NCBI GenBank assembly: GCA_016793095.1
Contig: JAEUJQ010000061.1
Coordinates: 62,001 to 126,000 of the forward strand
DNA length: 64,000 nt
Source: Myxococcaceae bacterium
GTDB taxonomy: Bacteria > Myxococcota > Myxococcia > Myxococcales > Myxococcaceae
Direction of reading: 5' to 3'
The position numbers and the translations under genes are program-made. Below, piece by piece: positions 63,359-64,000 of this stretch (positions are counted from its first letter, which is position 1; every line of letters starts with the position of its first letter). The notes beneath the pieces are model-generated. The model worked only from the letters and a program-made list of their open reading frames with translations. It was not told where the DNA came from and made no database searches.

Positions 63359-64000
63359 GACGTCCCTCCATTCGGACCGGCTGGGCCGTCAGCCTTCACC
63401 TCGGGCTTCGGCGCGTTTGCCGTGCCTGCGGGCTCTGCCCCGACCGGCTTCGGGGCGTCGGGAGGCGGCGTCGCTGCGGCCATTGCCTCCACCGGCTTCG
63501 GCGCTTCGGGAGGCGGCGTCGCTGCGGTCTTTGCCTCCACCGGCTTCGTGGCTTCGGCGGGCTTCGCCTCCACCGGCTTCGGCGCGTCCGCCGGCTTCGC
63601 CTCGGCCGGCGGCTTCGGCGGCACCTGCATGCCCATCAGCTTCGTGCCGTCGCCCCACGCGCGCGTCTTGCTCTTCTCGTTCTCGTACAGCTTCGCCATC
63701 GTCAGCACGAGGGTCTCGCGGCCGTAGGCCGGCTCCTCCTGCTCGCGCGTCATCACGATCGCGTCGGTCGGGCACACCTGCACGCAGAGCTCACAGAAGA
63801 TGCACGCCGAGAGATCGAGCGTGAAGTCATCGGCGTAGCTGCGCTTCTTGCCGGTGATGGGCGAGTCGCGCTTCACGGGCCCCTTGATGGCGATGACCTT
63901 CGAGGGGCAGATGCGCTCGCACTGCAGACAGCCGATGCAGGCTTCGTCGCCGTCGGCCTCGTGGAGCAGCGCGAAGCTGGCGCGGTACCGCTCGGCGCGC
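63355..64000 (-). CDS. nuoI: NADH-quinone oxidoreductase subunit I (partial), with Pro/Ala-rich repeat tail
   Basis: The frame continues past the right edge, so the N-terminus is missing. Two 4Fe-4S motifs are seen: CIGCLQCERICP and CIFCELCVQVCP, as in NuoI, with the expected TREQEEPAYGRE-like segment between. The C-terminal 75 residues (63355-63610) are an unusual extension rich in KPVEAK/PPPEAPKPVEA repeats not found in ordinary NuoI. NuoI carries electrons in the peripheral arm of complex I. It overlaps nuoJ by four bases. Confidence 0.93.
   Translation of the reverse strand, partial: RAERYRASFALLHEADGDEACIGCLQCERICPSKVIAIKGPVKRDSPITGKKRSYADDFTLDLSACIFCELCVQVCPTDAIVMTREQEEPAYGRETLVLTMAKLYENEKSKTRAWGDGTKLMGMQVPPKPPAEAKPADAPKPVEAKPAEATKPVEAKTAATPPPEAPKPVEAMAAATPPPDAPKPVGAEPAGTANAPKPEVKADGPAGPNGGTS

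Overview
The window reads as high-GC chromosomal DNA of a member of the Myxococcota (order and genus not determined). The clues are an exported protease ending in a MYXO-CTERM-like tail, two large Ser/Thr kinases (one with the HRDISPQN catalytic loop common in myxobacteria), a sigma factor resembling the myxobacterial Sig-70_gmx1 group, many lipoproteins with DAG- or AGGS-type linkers, an RCC1-repeat lipoprotein and a CcoN-CcoO fusion. I found no rRNA, tRNA, CRISPR array, transposase, integrase or phage gene. Most genes are tightly packed, often with 4-nt ATGA/GTGA overlaps.

Layout. 1-5.3 kb (minus): two LPP20/FlgT-like exported proteins, a PilZ protein, a secreted HEXXH peptidase and an M23 peptidase. 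5.4-10.9 kb (minus): PP2C phosphatase, RecN, a LysM protein, a CpoB-like lipoprotein and PgeF. 11.0-18.3 kb: a diguanylate cyclase with a periplasmic haem-c motif, RlmE, an exported protein, a zinc-ribbon protein overlapping an M6-like MYXO-CTERM protease, and a Ser/Thr kinase. 18.4-22 kb (plus): a membrane-anchored protein, an RsmB-type methyltransferase and an RDD-SpoIIM fusion. 22-28 kb: mixed accessory lipoproteins and small proteins. 28.1-35.4 kb (plus): a probable operon of 5'-nucleotidase lipoprotein, RCC1-repeat lipoprotein and outer-membrane barrel.

35.7-43.8 kb holds the cbb3 oxidase cluster ccoI-ccoS-ccoNO-ccoQ-ccoP-ccoG (minus) with a divergent TauE/SafE-like transporter. 44-48.8 kb: a zinc-finger Ser/Thr kinase convergent with a sigma factor, a cyclic-nucleotide-gated MscS-type channel and a TrmN6-like methyltransferase. 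48.8-52.9 kb: Hsp20, then an operon of Baeyer-Villiger-type monooxygenase, SDR dehydrogenase and SMP-30/strictosidine-synthase-like protein. 53.3-57.2 kb: small lipoproteins and membrane proteins around a non-coding GC-rich minisatellite of about 13 units (54.0-54.8 kb). 57.3-64 kb (minus): the end of a complex I operon, nuoI(partial)-J-K-L-M-N, with a hemerythrin gene directly behind nuoN.

Together the respiratory loci describe an aerobe able to respire at low oxygen: complex I feeds the quinone pool, cbb3 is the high-affinity terminal oxidase, and two further genes (hemerythrin and the haem-c diguanylate cyclase) may respond to oxygen or redox state. The strongest candidates for undescribed biology are the minisatellite, the haem-c diguanylate cyclase, the kinase/sigma pair with overlapping 3' ends, the 5'-nucleotidase/RCC1/barrel operon and the RDD-SpoIIM fusion.
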